Positions 25,296 to 33,911 of a stretch of DNA of 64,000 bases are shown piece by piece (the stretch's first letter is position 1; the number at the start of each line of letters is the position of its first letter). The DNA lies in NCBI RefSeq assembly GCF_000756615.1, contig NZ_CP009288.1, forward strand, positions 3,100,001-3,164,000, read 5' to 3'. The translations under genes and the position numbers were made by a program. The notes beneath the pieces are model-generated. The model saw only the letters and a program-made list of their open reading frames with translations. It had not been told where the DNA came from and did not search any database. This DNA is from Paenibacillus durus. GTDB taxonomy: Bacteria; Bacillota; Bacilli; Paenibacillales; Paenibacillaceae.

Positions 25296-26433
25296 GCAGG
25301 TGTTCAACGATCTGAAACGCACGATTATGAACATGTCGCGGGCAAGCCGCTTGCGGAAAGCGGACAGCCGATATGCGATGCAGGTCCCGGAGGATATCGG
25401 AATCAAGCTGAACAACGGCTGCAATTTGCGCTGCAAGCATTGCTATGAATGGAATGAAGACGGCTTTCACCGGGAAATGAGCAAGGAGGATCAGAGGAAG
25501 GAAATTGATATCGCGCTTGTAGAGAAGGTGCTGGCATTTACCCGGGAGAAGAAATCGAAGGTGTACTTGTGGGGCGGCGAGCCGCTTTACTACAGCCAAT
25601 TTTCGCAGCTGGCCGAGCTGCTCGAACAGGATCAGCGGACCGTTACGATTTGCACGAACGCGGTCTTGCTGGAGCAGCATCTGGACTCACTGCTCAAGAT
25701 CGGTGAAGGGCTGGTCGTTCTGGCCAGCCTGGAAGGATTCGAAGCGGAGAACGATGCGATCAGGGGCAAAGGGACCTACCAAAAGGTTATTCAGGCGGTA
25801 GAGCTGCTGCTGGAGCTTCAAAGAAAGGGCATTTTCAAAGGCAAGGTCTCGATCAGCCTGACGATGAACGATGCCATGATTCCGAAGCTGTTTTCCTTTA
25901 TGCAGCATTTTCAGGAGATCGGCGTCGATTCCGTCTATTTTGTCTATCCCTGGTATATTTCCGCCGAGTCCGCGGCGGACATGGATGACTTGTACAGGAA
26001 GGAGCTCAGTTGGCTGAATCCGGCCGAGCCCGGAAGCTGCAGCTGGCATTCCTTCACCTACCGAATCTCACCGGAGAATGTGGAGCCGCTGAAGGAGGAG
26101 GTTCGCCGTATCTCAGAGCATACGTGGAGCAGCCGCATACGGTTCATGCCTGCGCTGGAGCTTAACGAGATCGGTGATTTCGTGAGCGGGGTCCAGATGA
26201 CGGGGATGAAGCGGAAAGAGTGCCTGGCCATCTCCACCCGGATGGACGTGCTGCCCAGCGGGAACGTGACGCCGTGTAAATTCTTTCCGGAGCTTGCCGT
26301 CGGCAACATCAGCGAAGCGTCCGCCGAAGAGGTGTGGCACGGGGAGAATTACGGCAAGCACCGTGAGCTGCTGTCCTGCGGGTTGATGCCGGTCTGTTCC
26401 CGCTGCGGCCTGCTGTACCATTACGGACGGTAA
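25264..26433 (+). CDS. Radical SAM/SPASM enzyme of the biosynthetic cluster
   Basis: 389 residues. The cluster motif is C53-x3-C57-x2-C60 (CNLRCKHCYEW), with the SAM motif LWGGEPLYY. A SPASM-like C-terminal part has CLAIS, PSGNVTPCKFFPE and CGLMPVCSRCG, enough Cys for one or two auxiliary clusters. SPASM enzymes modify peptides, carrier-bound amino acids or sugars by radical chemistry (epimerisation, crosslinking, dehydrogenation). No short precursor peptide gene is seen nearby, so a carrier-bound or sugar substrate is more likely than a ribosomal peptide. ATG 25264 has GGAGGG 7 nt upstream and overlaps the preceding gene by 32 bp. Confidence 0.85.
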   Translation: MQPKTTRKFDEQVFNDLKRTIMNMSRASRLRKADSRYAMQVPEDIGIKLNNGCNLRCKHCYEWNEDGFHREMSKEDQRKEIDIALVEKVLAFTREKKSKVYLWGGEPLYYSQFSQLAELLEQDQRTVTICTNAVLLEQHLDSLLKIGEGLVVLASLEGFEAENDAIRGKGTYQKVIQAVELLLELQRKGIFKGKVSISLTMNDAMIPKLFSFMQHFQEIGVDSVYFVYPWYISAESAADMDDLYRKELSWLNPAEPGSCSWHSFTYRISPENVEPLKEEVRRISEHTWSSRIRFMPALELNEIGDFVSGVQMTGMKRKECLAISTRMDVLPSGNVTPCKFFPELAVGNISEASAEEVWHGENYGKHRELLSCGLMPVCSRCGLLYHYGR

Positions 26434-26454
26434 TTTCCAACATATAAGAGCAGG

Positions 26455-27453
26455 GTGATGAGGCTATTGGAAGAAGCGATCAAGGTTGAGCAATTAGCCA
26501 AAAGCTTTACCTACTATACGAAGGAAGTCGGAGTGATGAACTCCCTCAAAAATCTGATCCACCGCAAAACCTTAACCAAGCAAGCGGTAAAGGACATCAC
26601 CTTCTCCATCGGCAAGGGCGAAATGGTCGCCTTTCTCGGTCCGAACGGTGCGGGCAAAACAACGACGTTAAAGATGCTCTCCGGCATCCTGCATCCAACT
26701 GACGGCAGCCTTTCCGTACTGGGATTTAAGCCTTATGAGCGGAAAAAGGAGTTCAAGAAGCGTTTCGCGATTGTCATGGGCCAGAAAAGCCAGCTGTGGC
26801 CGGATCTTCCCGCGTCGGAGTCGATTCTGCTGAACCGGTACATCTATCAAGTCGAGGAGCAGACCTATAAGCGGACGCTGGATGAGCTGGTCGAACTTCT
26901 GGATGTGAAGCATGTGCTGAATGTCCAGGTCCGGCGGCTGTCGCTGGGCGAGCGTATGAAGATGGAGCTGATCGCCGCGCTTATCCATAAGCCCGAGCTG
27001 CTGTTTCTGGATGAGCCTACCATCGGACTTGATGTCGTTACGCAGAAGAGAGTAAGAGAGTTTCTGGCGCACTACAACGAGTATTATAAGACGACGATTA
27101 TTTTGACGAGCCACTATATGAAAGATGTCGAGGATTTGTGCAAAAGAACCCTGATTATCAACGACGGCCGTCTCGTCTTCGACGGCAACTTGAATCAGGT
27201 GCATGGTGCGGTAAATGAAACCAAGATTGTCAAGCTGAAATTCAGCCAATCCGTTGAAGCTTCCAGGCTTGAGCCGTTCGGGGCCGTTCGTCAAACGGAC
27301 GAATTTGCGGCAACGCTGGAAATCGCTAAGGAACAGATTAACCCGGTTTCAAGAGAGCTGCTCGACCTGTTCCCGATCGAGGATATCACAATTGAAGAGA
27401 AGCCCATCGAGGAAGTGATCGTCTCTCTTTATAACAGGACGCAGCCCGTATGA
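26455..27453 (+). CDS. ABC exporter ATP-binding protein of the cluster
   Basis: 332 residues. Walker A GPNGAGKTT (about residues 64-72), the signature LSLGERMKMELIAAL, Walker B LLFLDEPTIGLD and switch LTSHYMKDV. The LSLGER form and the C-terminal extension are typical of the ABC-2 'viologen exporter/daunorubicin resistance' group. Two permease genes follow with 4-bp overlap and 3-bp gap, so it forms a heteromeric ABC-2 exporter, most simply for the cluster product (self-resistance and export). GTG 26455 or the adjacent ATG 26458 is the start. Confidence 0.88.
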   Translation: MMRLLEEAIKVEQLAKSFTYYTKEVGVMNSLKNLIHRKTLTKQAVKDITFSIGKGEMVAFLGPNGAGKTTTLKMLSGILHPTDGSLSVLGFKPYERKKEFKKRFAIVMGQKSQLWPDLPASESILLNRYIYQVEEQTYKRTLDELVELLDVKHVLNVQVRRLSLGERMKMELIAALIHKPELLFLDEPTIGLDVVTQKRVREFLAHYNEYYKTTIILTSHYMKDVEDLCKRTLIINDGRLVFDGNLNQVHGAVNETKIVKLKFSQSVEASRLEPFGAVRQTDEFAATLEIAKEQINPVSRELLDLFPIEDITIEEKPIEEVIVSLYNRTQPV

Positions 27454-28259
27454 GCATTTATCCAAAGTATATACGCGTCTTCAAGCTGGGCGTCCAGGCT
27501 TCGATGGAATACCGTCTTGACTTTGCCTTTTCCCTGATCAGCGCGTTCTTCCCGATTATGATCCAGTATTATATTTGGACCGCCGTCTACGGGCGTTCAG
27601 GCTCAGGACAATTTTTCGGCTATACGTACGGAGAAATGATTCTGTATACGATTGTGGCGGCAATTGTAACCAAAATTGTAACAACCAATATGGATCATGT
27701 CATCGCATCGGACATTAAGGACGGGGCCCTGAATAAATTTCTGGTGCAGCCGGCCAGTTACTTTGGGCTGAAGCTGTTTACTTTGCTCGGGCAAAAGCTG
27801 TTCTTTTTCACGGTTATGCTGGTCGTTTTGTTTCTGGTCATCTTTTATTTTGGCGGGCGGTACGGCATCCATATCCCGCTTGTGAACCTGGTGTACTTTG
27901 TGGCGGCGATGGCCTTGTCGCTGATCTTGAACTTTCTCATATCGTACACGATTGCGGCAATCGCCTTTTGGCTGTCCGAAATCTCTTATTTCTTCGAAAT
28001 GACCGGACTGCTTGTCATCATTTTGAGCGGAGGCGTGTTTCCGATTGAGGTGTTCGGCAAGGCGGTGAGCAGCCTTCTGAACTATCTTCCTTTTAAGTAC
28101 ACAATTTATTTTCCGTCCAATGTGATCAATGGGAAACTGATGATGAGTGAGATCACGGAAGGGCTGCTGATGCAAATCTTTTGGATCGGCGTCATGTTCC
28201 TCGTTTCGAAGCTGGTGTGGCGGATCGGCTTTAAAAAGTATCTCGGTTTAGGGGGCTAA
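27450..28259 (+). CDS. ABC-2 type permease 1 of the cluster exporter
   Basis: 269 residues with six predicted helices, of the ABC-2 (DUF990-like) permease family, which occurs as pairs of dissimilar subunits. The coupling segment DIKDGALNKFLVQPASYF follows helix 2 and corresponds to the GELDLLMVKPISLQF segment in the second permease. The start overlaps the ATPase stop. Probably heterodimerises with the product of the next gene. Confidence 0.86.
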   Translation: MSIYPKYIRVFKLGVQASMEYRLDFAFSLISAFFPIMIQYYIWTAVYGRSGSGQFFGYTYGEMILYTIVAAIVTKIVTTNMDHVIASDIKDGALNKFLVQPASYFGLKLFTLLGQKLFFFTVMLVVLFLVIFYFGGRYGIHIPLVNLVYFVAAMALSLILNFLISYTIAAIAFWLSEISYFFEMTGLLVIILSGGVFPIEVFGKAVSSLLNYLPFKYTIYFPSNVINGKLMMSEITEGLLMQIFWIGVMFLVSKLVWRIGFKKYLGLGG

Positions 28260-28262
28260 TCG

Positions 28263-29075
28263 TTGGAAACGCGGCTCGGCACGCTCAAAACCTATGGCAT
28301 CATTTATTTACAATTCATTAAAAACTGCTTTATCGCGCAAATGGAATACCGCACAAATTTTATACTTGGCATCGCGGTTGAAATCGCCTATCTGCTGTCC
28401 AAGCTGCTGTATGTCGTCGTCGTATATAAGAGCGATTTGCATATCGGCGATATACCGCCAGACGGGATTTTGATGTTCGTAGGTACGTATACGATGATGA
28501 CCGGTCTTTATTCAGGCCTATTTTTCACCAATTTCGTCCGTATTTCGGACTATGTGAGAACGGGGGAGCTGGATCTGCTCATGGTGAAGCCGATCTCCCT
28601 GCAGTTTATGGTCTCGCTCCGTTATATCGATTTGGGTATGCCGATTCCCAATCTTGTCGCAGGCATCACGATGGTTTCGATAGGCTGGAGCGCGCTCGGG
28701 ATTCCCGTTACCGCGTACCATCTGTTCTTGTTTGCGTTGTACCTTCTGTCGGCCTTGGTCATTACTTACTGCCTGATGATCATTCCGGCCATTCTGTCCT
28801 TTTGGTTCGTTAACACCGGTGGTCTTGCGGGCATATTTTATGCGATTTGGGATGCCAACAATATGCCTATGCCGATCTACCCCCGGCTGATTCAGAGGAT
28901 CGGCGTATACGTGCTGCCTTTTCTGGTGATTACGAATTTTGCTCCGCTTAGCGTCATGGAGAGGCTGAACGGAGGGCTTATGCTGTGGGGCGCACTCGTC
29001 CCGATCCTTCTATTGGTGTGCGTCCGTTTGATTTGGAGACAGGCGATCAAAAATTATAGCAGCGCAAGCGGCTAA
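28263..29075 (+). CDS. ABC-2 type permease 2 of the cluster exporter
   Basis: 270 residues, about six helices, same family as the preceding permease, with the coupling motif GELDLLMVKPISLQF near residue 102. TTG start 3 bp after the upstream stop. Together with the ATPase it makes a complete three-component exporter placed in the middle of the cluster. Confidence 0.86.
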   Translation: METRLGTLKTYGIIYLQFIKNCFIAQMEYRTNFILGIAVEIAYLLSKLLYVVVVYKSDLHIGDIPPDGILMFVGTYTMMTGLYSGLFFTNFVRISDYVRTGELDLLMVKPISLQFMVSLRYIDLGMPIPNLVAGITMVSIGWSALGIPVTAYHLFLFALYLLSALVITYCLMIIPAILSFWFVNTGGLAGIFYAIWDANNMPMPIYPRLIQRIGVYVLPFLVITNFAPLSVMERLNGGLMLWGALVPILLLVCVRLIWRQAIKNYSSASG

Positions 29076-29095
29076 AACGACGAGGAGATGTTAAT

Positions 29096-30070
29096 ATGAA
29101 CACGACTTGGCCATTGTCAGGCATTACCCTGGTATGCACCGAGTGCAAGAATGCTCTACATGAGGCGGACGGACATTTGGTCTGCGGGACTTGCGGCCTC
29201 GAATACGCACGGGAAAATGGAGTCGCGAGCATGTTAATCGACCGCCCCGTTGCGGAGAAGCTTGCGGAGGGCGCGGCGCGGAAGGAAGCGATCATCGGCA
29301 TGTTCGATTCCATTAACCGGTCGCTTGAGGAGAAGCGGCTGTCCAGATTTTCCACCTTTATCAACTGGGGGTATGCCGCCCCCGAGAACGAACCATCGGG
29401 CGGGCTTCTGGGCATTAATCAAAGCAGTATCCGGCTGCTCCGCGAAATCATAGGCGGGCTCGATATTTCAGGAAGGGATATTCTCGAAATCGGCTGCGGA
29501 CGGGGAGGCAACGTGAACGAGCTGTGCAAAAGCTATGGAGCCGGAAGCGTGGTCGGCATTGATCTGACTCCGTCCAATATTTATTTTTGCCAGGGAAACA
29601 ACCGGTATGAACAAGCCTATTATTGTATTGGCGACGCGGAGCAGCTGCCTGTCCGCACGGAAAGCTGCGACTATGTGCTGAACGTTGAATCCTCGCATTT
29701 GTACCCGCACATCGAGCTTTTTTTTGATGAGACCTATCGTGTATTAAAGCCCGGAGGGACCTTCATGTACGCGGATATTATGAGCGCTTCCGACCTGCCG
29801 CGCTATGAAGCGCAGTGGCAAAAACTTGGCTTCCGCACCGCATTTATCCGGGATATTACCGGCAATATATTGCAATCGGGAGACGAGTCGCTGGGCAGCC
29901 GCCGGCAGGCGCTTGAAGGCTCCTTTGAAGGCGATAAACGGGTTATGGAATGGCTGGAGGCACCCGGCACGCAAAATCACACGGATATGATCGCCGGCCG
30001 CAGGGTGTTCAAAATTATTCATCTCGTGAAAGATGCCGTAGGCATCGAAGGTGCGGCAAGCCATGGCTAA
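29096..30070 (+). CDS. Zinc-ribbon class I methyltransferase 1
   Basis: 324 residues. The N-terminal zinc ribbon is formed by C14, C17, C30 and C33 (CTEC...CGTC). A linker with SRFSTFINWGYA is followed by a SAM-dependent methyltransferase domain with motif I LEIGCGRGGN, the acidic loop VVGIDLT, GDAEQLP and VLKPGGTF. The domain resembles UbiE/phthiotriol-type small-molecule methyltransferases. It is a paralogue of the next gene over its whole length, so the pair arose by tandem duplication. Two methylations of the product, or methyl groups at two sites, are expected. GAGGAGATG precedes the start. Confidence 0.87.
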   Translation: MNTTWPLSGITLVCTECKNALHEADGHLVCGTCGLEYARENGVASMLIDRPVAEKLAEGAARKEAIIGMFDSINRSLEEKRLSRFSTFINWGYAAPENEPSGGLLGINQSSIRLLREIIGGLDISGRDILEIGCGRGGNVNELCKSYGAGSVVGIDLTPSNIYFCQGNNRYEQAYYCIGDAEQLPVRTESCDYVLNVESSHLYPHIELFFDETYRVLKPGGTFMYADIMSASDLPRYEAQWQKLGFRTAFIRDITGNILQSGDESLGSRRQALEGSFEGDKRVMEWLEAPGTQNHTDMIAGRRVFKIIHLVKDAVGIEGAASHG

Positions 30071-30083
30071 GGAGGGGGAAGCA

Positions 30084-31037
30084 GTGAGCAGTGCTTGGCC
30101 AATCACTGGCATGAACTGGGCATGTCCGAGATGCAAGCTAACACTGAAGAAAAAGGCGGCTTCATTCGACTGTACGTCATGCGGGGCAAGCTACCCCTTG
30201 CAGGGCGGCTCGATTCCACACCTGCTATTGGAGAGTAACGCACAGGAACCGGTGGAGCATAAGGTGCAGAAGGTGGCGGTTAAAGAGATGTTTACGTCGT
30301 TTAACCAGGCCTTGGAGGAGAACGGCGTGTCGCGCTTCTCCACCTTTATCAATTGGGGGTATGCCGAGTCAAGCGATGAGAACGGCGGGGCAAGCAGCTT
30401 GCCGAGAGGAGTCAATCATCAATCGCTGCGGCTTCTGCAGGAGATCCTGAACGGAGTCGATGTGCAGGGGAAGGACGTGCTGGAGATCGCCTGCGGCAGG
30501 GGAGGCAATGTAAGGGCACTCTGCAAAAGCTATGGGCCGCGCACCGTCGCGGGACTTGATTTGACGGAAGCGAATATCGCTTTCTGTGCGGCTAGCAACC
30601 GGTATGAACAGGCAACGTTTTGCGTCGGTGACGCGGAAGAGCTCCCCATCCCTGATGCGTGCTGCGATATTGTGCTGAATATCGAATCCTCGGATCTTTA
30701 TCCCCGGATCAACCGTTTCTATGATGAGGTATTCCGTGTGCTGAAGGCGGGAGGCGTGTTCGTATATGCGGATGATCTGGATGCGAATAAGTTCGAGGAA
30801 GGCGAAAGGTATTTGCTTGAGCTGGGTTTTGAAGTGTCGCTATCCCGCGATATCTCCGAGCATGTATTGCTCGCAAGCGATTTGGCCAGAGGCAGCCGTC
30901 TCGCAGCTCTAGGCGATACTCTTGGCAAGGAAAGCGCCGTATGGGAGACGATGGGCGTTCCCGGAACGCCGATTTACGATGATATGCGTGCGGGAAAGCG
31001 CAGGTACAAAATTCTGCACCTGGCAAAGAAGGCGTGA
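30084..31037 (+). CDS. Zinc-ribbon class I methyltransferase 2
   Basis: 317 residues, same layout as the preceding gene: zinc ribbon C14, C17, C30, C33 with identical spacing, shared linker SRFSTFINWGYA, motif I LEIACGRGGN, then GDAEELP and VLKAGGVF. GTG 30084 is chosen because AAGGAGGGGG ends 5 nt upstream and because the protein then begins exactly like its paralogue (SSAWPITG versus NTTWPLSG). Motif I has Ala for Gly and the two diverge in the C-terminal third, consistent with different acceptor specificity. Confidence 0.87.
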   Translation: MSSAWPITGMNWACPRCKLTLKKKAASFDCTSCGASYPLQGGSIPHLLLESNAQEPVEHKVQKVAVKEMFTSFNQALEENGVSRFSTFINWGYAESSDENGGASSLPRGVNHQSLRLLQEILNGVDVQGKDVLEIACGRGGNVRALCKSYGPRTVAGLDLTEANIAFCAASNRYEQATFCVGDAEELPIPDACCDIVLNIESSDLYPRINRFYDEVFRVLKAGGVFVYADDLDANKFEEGERYLLELGFEVSLSRDISEHVLLASDLARGSRLAALGDTLGKESAVWETMGVPGTPIYDDMRAGKRRYKILHLAKKA

Positions 31038-31041
31038 AGCG

Positions 31042-31989
31042 ATGACGGCCTCCCAGTTGACCCTTACGGATATTCATGTATATATTCCTTCATTCCGGCC
31101 TTCTATCGATCAAGTCATCCAGGAAATCAACGAAGACGGCGTTTCTTTCCGCTTAAGCGCGGCGGAGTACAGAGACAGCGGCTTTGAGCATGTTCCCGTC
31201 GCAAGGGATGAAAGTCTGGAGCACATGATTGCCCGGGTGTGCGCGCCCATATTAAGCCAGGCAAGACGGGAAGGAATACGGCTCGGAGCGATTCTCTTCG
31301 CATGTGTCACGAGCGCCGGAGAACAGGCGCAGAGCCTGTTCTCCGGGCTGCTCCGCGAATATGGCTATGGTGAGACGCCGGTTATTCAGCCTGAGGAGTA
31401 CGGCTGCGCCACCATTCATCTATCGCTTAATTTGGCAAAAGCTTATTTGGCTGCTGAAACGGACAACAACGCCGCTGTATTGTTTGTCGCTGCGGATAAA
31501 GCGATAAGCTCGCATCACCGCAGCGACTCCTATATGCTCTATGGGGATGCGGCAAGCGCCGCTCTATTCCGGGGGTCCGGTACCGAAGGGCAGCGGACGC
31601 TATCTACTCGGCTCAAAGTGGACGGCTTGGTATACGATGATTGTCCCGAACGGATTAAAATGTACTTTTCAACCTTTTATTTGGCTGTTCGTCAAGTTGT
31701 GAAGCAGGTATTACGGGAAGCGGGAATGAGCATGAACGAGATCCGCCTTATTTTTTGCTCCAATCTGGGTCTGAACACCTGGAGTACGCTTGCCCGGGCG
31801 ATCGGTTGTCCCCTGGATAAATTTTATGCCGGGGCACTTGGACATGCGGGCCATCTTCATAATACGGACATTCTGCTCAACGTGAACGAGGCGATCAGGA
31901 ACGGTTCCTTGAACAAAGGCGACTTCTATTTGACGGTAACCGTAGGCTTCGGAGGCTATTACGGCTGTGCCTTGCACAAATATGAGTAA
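31042..31989 (+). CDS. KAS III-like (3-oxoacyl-ACP synthase III family) enzyme
   Basis: 315 residues, thiolase fold of the FabH family. The nucleophile C122 lies in EEYGCATIHLSLNLA, matching the ACAGF-xx-AL spacing. LYGDAASAALF is the family's GDGA motif. The FabH catalytic His (HQAN) is not found: the corresponding stretch reads FCSNLGLNTW, and the GNTSAAS motif reads GHLHNTDI. Similar changes occur in KAS III-type acyltransferases that make esters or amides without decarboxylative condensation. It may therefore transfer an acyl group from a carrier protein. It starts 4 bp after the second methyltransferase. The active-site reading is by eye. Confidence 0.75.
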   Translation: MTASQLTLTDIHVYIPSFRPSIDQVIQEINEDGVSFRLSAAEYRDSGFEHVPVARDESLEHMIARVCAPILSQARREGIRLGAILFACVTSAGEQAQSLFSGLLREYGYGETPVIQPEEYGCATIHLSLNLAKAYLAAETDNNAAVLFVAADKAISSHHRSDSYMLYGDAASAALFRGSGTEGQRTLSTRLKVDGLVYDDCPERIKMYFSTFYLAVRQVVKQVLREAGMSMNEIRLIFCSNLGLNTWSTLARAIGCPLDKFYAGALGHAGHLHNTDILLNVNEAIRNGSLNKGDFYLTVTVGFGGYYGCALHKYE

Positions 31990-32015
31990 TAGAGAATGAG
32001 GGTGCTAGGATTACG

Positions 32016-32420
32016 ATGAAGACGGAATTAACGTTTAATGTTCTCTATTCGGGTACAAGGTCAGGCGGTGAAAATCAATCGTTGGTAGACATAGCCATCG
32101 CTCAAATGGAAGCGAACAGACAATGGCTGACAGACCTGGATGTGCTGGTCCTTTGCCATCACGCGAATACTTCCCATGCCGAGCGAAACTGCGCCAAAAT
32201 CAGAAGAGCGCTTGATCTGCTCGACACGCTGCCCTTGACACTGGGTCATTCCGGAAGCCAGGCATTCTCCCATGCGCTGTCGCTGCTGGAATGGCTAATG
32301 TCCGGCGGGGAATATCGAAGGGCAGTTTGCATACTGGCGGATGAAGAGTTTGGCCAGAACGGCTTGCCGCTGCCGGTTCAAGAGAATCCGCTGTCCATCA
32401 TTGAGATTATGCCCTTATGA
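32016..32420 (+). CDS. Half-length thiolase-fold protein with Ser at the nucleophile position
   Basis: 134 residues. LDVLVLCHHANTSH corresponds to the strand/loop before the KAS III active site, and LTLGHSGSQAFSHALSLLEWLMSGGEYRRAVCIL to the nucleophile elbow and following helix and strand. Ser81 stands where FabH has Cys. The whole C-terminal thiolase half is missing, and the stop is followed by a terminator, so the gene is short by design or by old deletion. It may be a partner subunit of the preceding KAS III-like protein. Function unknown. Confidence 0.55.
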   Translation: MKTELTFNVLYSGTRSGGENQSLVDIAIAQMEANRQWLTDLDVLVLCHHANTSHAERNCAKIRRALDLLDTLPLTLGHSGSQAFSHALSLLEWLMSGGEYRRAVCILADEEFGQNGLPLPVQENPLSIIEIMPL

Positions 32421-32448
32421 AATGAGGATGGAGTATGACCGAAGGGAA

Positions 32449-32482
32449 GCGGCTGCCGACTAGTTGCCCGCAGCCGCATTTT
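32449..32482 (+). terminator. Terminator closing the biosynthetic cluster
   Basis: GCGGCTGC (32449-32456) and GCAGCCGC (32470-32477) form a perfect stem, followed by ATTTTT. The stop codon of the convergent glycosyltransferase gene (32460) lies inside the loop. Confidence 0.8.
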
Positions 32483-33638
32483 TCAAATAAGAATCAATGA
32501 CTTTAATGGCTTTTTCAGGCCCGCCGCACTCTTGGAAACTATCATTGATTTTTTGTATCGCCTCTTTATACGTACTATTAGAAAGGACCTCATTTACGGC
32601 ATCCTTTAAAGCGTGCGCGTCGATATGATCTTTGGATAATCTGAAACCAGCTCCAAGCTCAGTCAATCGCTGGGCAACCATTGGTTGATCCTTGTCATGG
32701 GGGATGACGACTAAGGGTACATTATAATGAATAGCTTCATTAACGCTGTTCATTCCACCATGTGTAATAATAACGTCAGATAGGTTTAACACATCCAATT
32801 GAGGTACATATGGAGAAATAATAAAATTTTCAGGCGGCTGCTTGATTTTGGAAAAATCAGCTTTTTCTCCGGCTGCGATTACAACTTTCCCCTCAAAATC
32901 AGAAAACGCATCAATACAAGTATTGAAAAATGGTTCGACCTGATCCAAAACGGTTCCCATAGAAATATAAAGCACCTTGTGATCTTTTAACGCTTCGAGA
33001 GAGAAGTGATTCGTTGTTTTCCTTTGTGGAAAGCTTGGACCGATAAAAACATATTCCTCCCCGAAAAGGTTACTGTCAGGCTGGAAATATCGGCTTGTGT
33101 ATACAATATTTATTTCACCGGAATTATTCATGAACTGAAGCATATTCTTGGGCAAAACACCATATTCCGCCTTCATTTGATCAAGTAATTGTTCAGCATT
33201 CTCGTCAGGCTGGAACGAATCCGGGCCAAGCATATGGTTGAATTCTTTCTCGGGCATTAAAAATGATGCGGATGAAGAGACACTTGGAATATGTAAATAA
33301 TCCCTCACCAACTCCCCAGCACCAAATTTATCATAAATAACAAAGTCGAAGTTAGTAGTTTCCGATAACTTCTTGGTGATTTCAAGTATATCAAGTGATG
33401 TTTGAATATGGATGTTTATAAAAGTGTTCAATCCGGAAGCAGTAAAAGGATCAATGGATGCTTTTCTAAGCAAATCAGAATGAAGATGTACGATCGCCCC
33501 AACTCCTTCCAGTCTTTCCTTGAACTTTTCAGTAGTAATATAGTGCACGTTGTCTCCCCGATCAGCAAATGCTTTTACAATACCCAAGGTAGGGTTTACA
33601 TGCCCCTCGGCAGGAAAATTAACCATTAATATGTTCAT
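32460..33638 (-). CDS. Macrolide-type UDP-glycosyltransferase (GT1, YjiC/MGT family)
   Basis: 392 residues. N-terminal MVNFPAEGHVNPTLG is the acceptor-side motif, and the C-terminal donor signature is around ITHGGMNSVNEAIHYNVPLVVIPHDKDQPMVAQR. B. subtilis YjiC and YojK of this family glucosylate many small molecules and inactivate macrolides. It is convergent with the biosynthetic cluster and shares its terminator region, so a self-protection or tailoring role is possible, but its AT-richer sequence differs from the cluster genes and it may be independent. GGAGTGAAC precedes the ATG at 33638. Confidence 0.87.
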   Translation of the reverse strand: MNILMVNFPAEGHVNPTLGIVKAFADRGDNVHYITTEKFKERLEGVGAIVHLHSDLLRKASIDPFTASGLNTFINIHIQTSLDILEITKKLSETTNFDFVIYDKFGAGELVRDYLHIPSVSSSASFLMPEKEFNHMLGPDSFQPDENAEQLLDQMKAEYGVLPKNMLQFMNNSGEINIVYTSRYFQPDSNLFGEEYVFIGPSFPQRKTTNHFSLEALKDHKVLYISMGTVLDQVEPFFNTCIDAFSDFEGKVVIAAGEKADFSKIKQPPENFIISPYVPQLDVLNLSDVIITHGGMNSVNEAIHYNVPLVVIPHDKDQPMVAQRLTELGAGFRLSKDHIDAHALKDAVNEVLSNSTYKEAIQKINDSFQECGGPEKAIKVIDSYLKNAAAGN

Positions 33639-33911
33639 TGTCAGTTGTTCACTCCTTAAATCATATTAAGTAAACCAAAGGGATGATTTACATTATTTAC
33701 CTTACCATAGATTATTATTTTTATAAAGCTTTCGCTGAGTACGAAGTATAGTCGGTGATCCCTAATTGAAGCTTCCAATGCTGCATGCGTCAGGCTTTTC
33801 TATGTCCAATGGAATCGACAGCCATACGTTCCGGTGTTACAATTCCAATAGATTACAATAGAGCAATACATTAGAATATAGTTGATTTGAATTCGTTCTA
33901 AAAGAGAGAGG

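Noticed and set aside
20360..32482. Reading the cluster as a ribosomal peptide (RiPP) pathway because of its SPASM radical SAM enzyme
   Set aside because: I found no short precursor-like gene, no peptide-recognition (RRE-like) segment and no protease; carrier proteins point to thioester chemistry instead.
32435..32500. 21-codon frame after the half thiolase-fold gene, with GGAGG-like sequence upstream
   Set aside because: It spans the cluster terminator hairpin and the end of the convergent glycosyltransferase gene, so it is most likely fortuitous.
33640..33911. Possible CO- or oxygen-responsive operator (CooA/FNR-like) upstream of cooS
   Set aside because: No convincing TTGAT-N4-ATCAA type inverted repeat was seen; the gap looks like an ordinary divergent promoter region.
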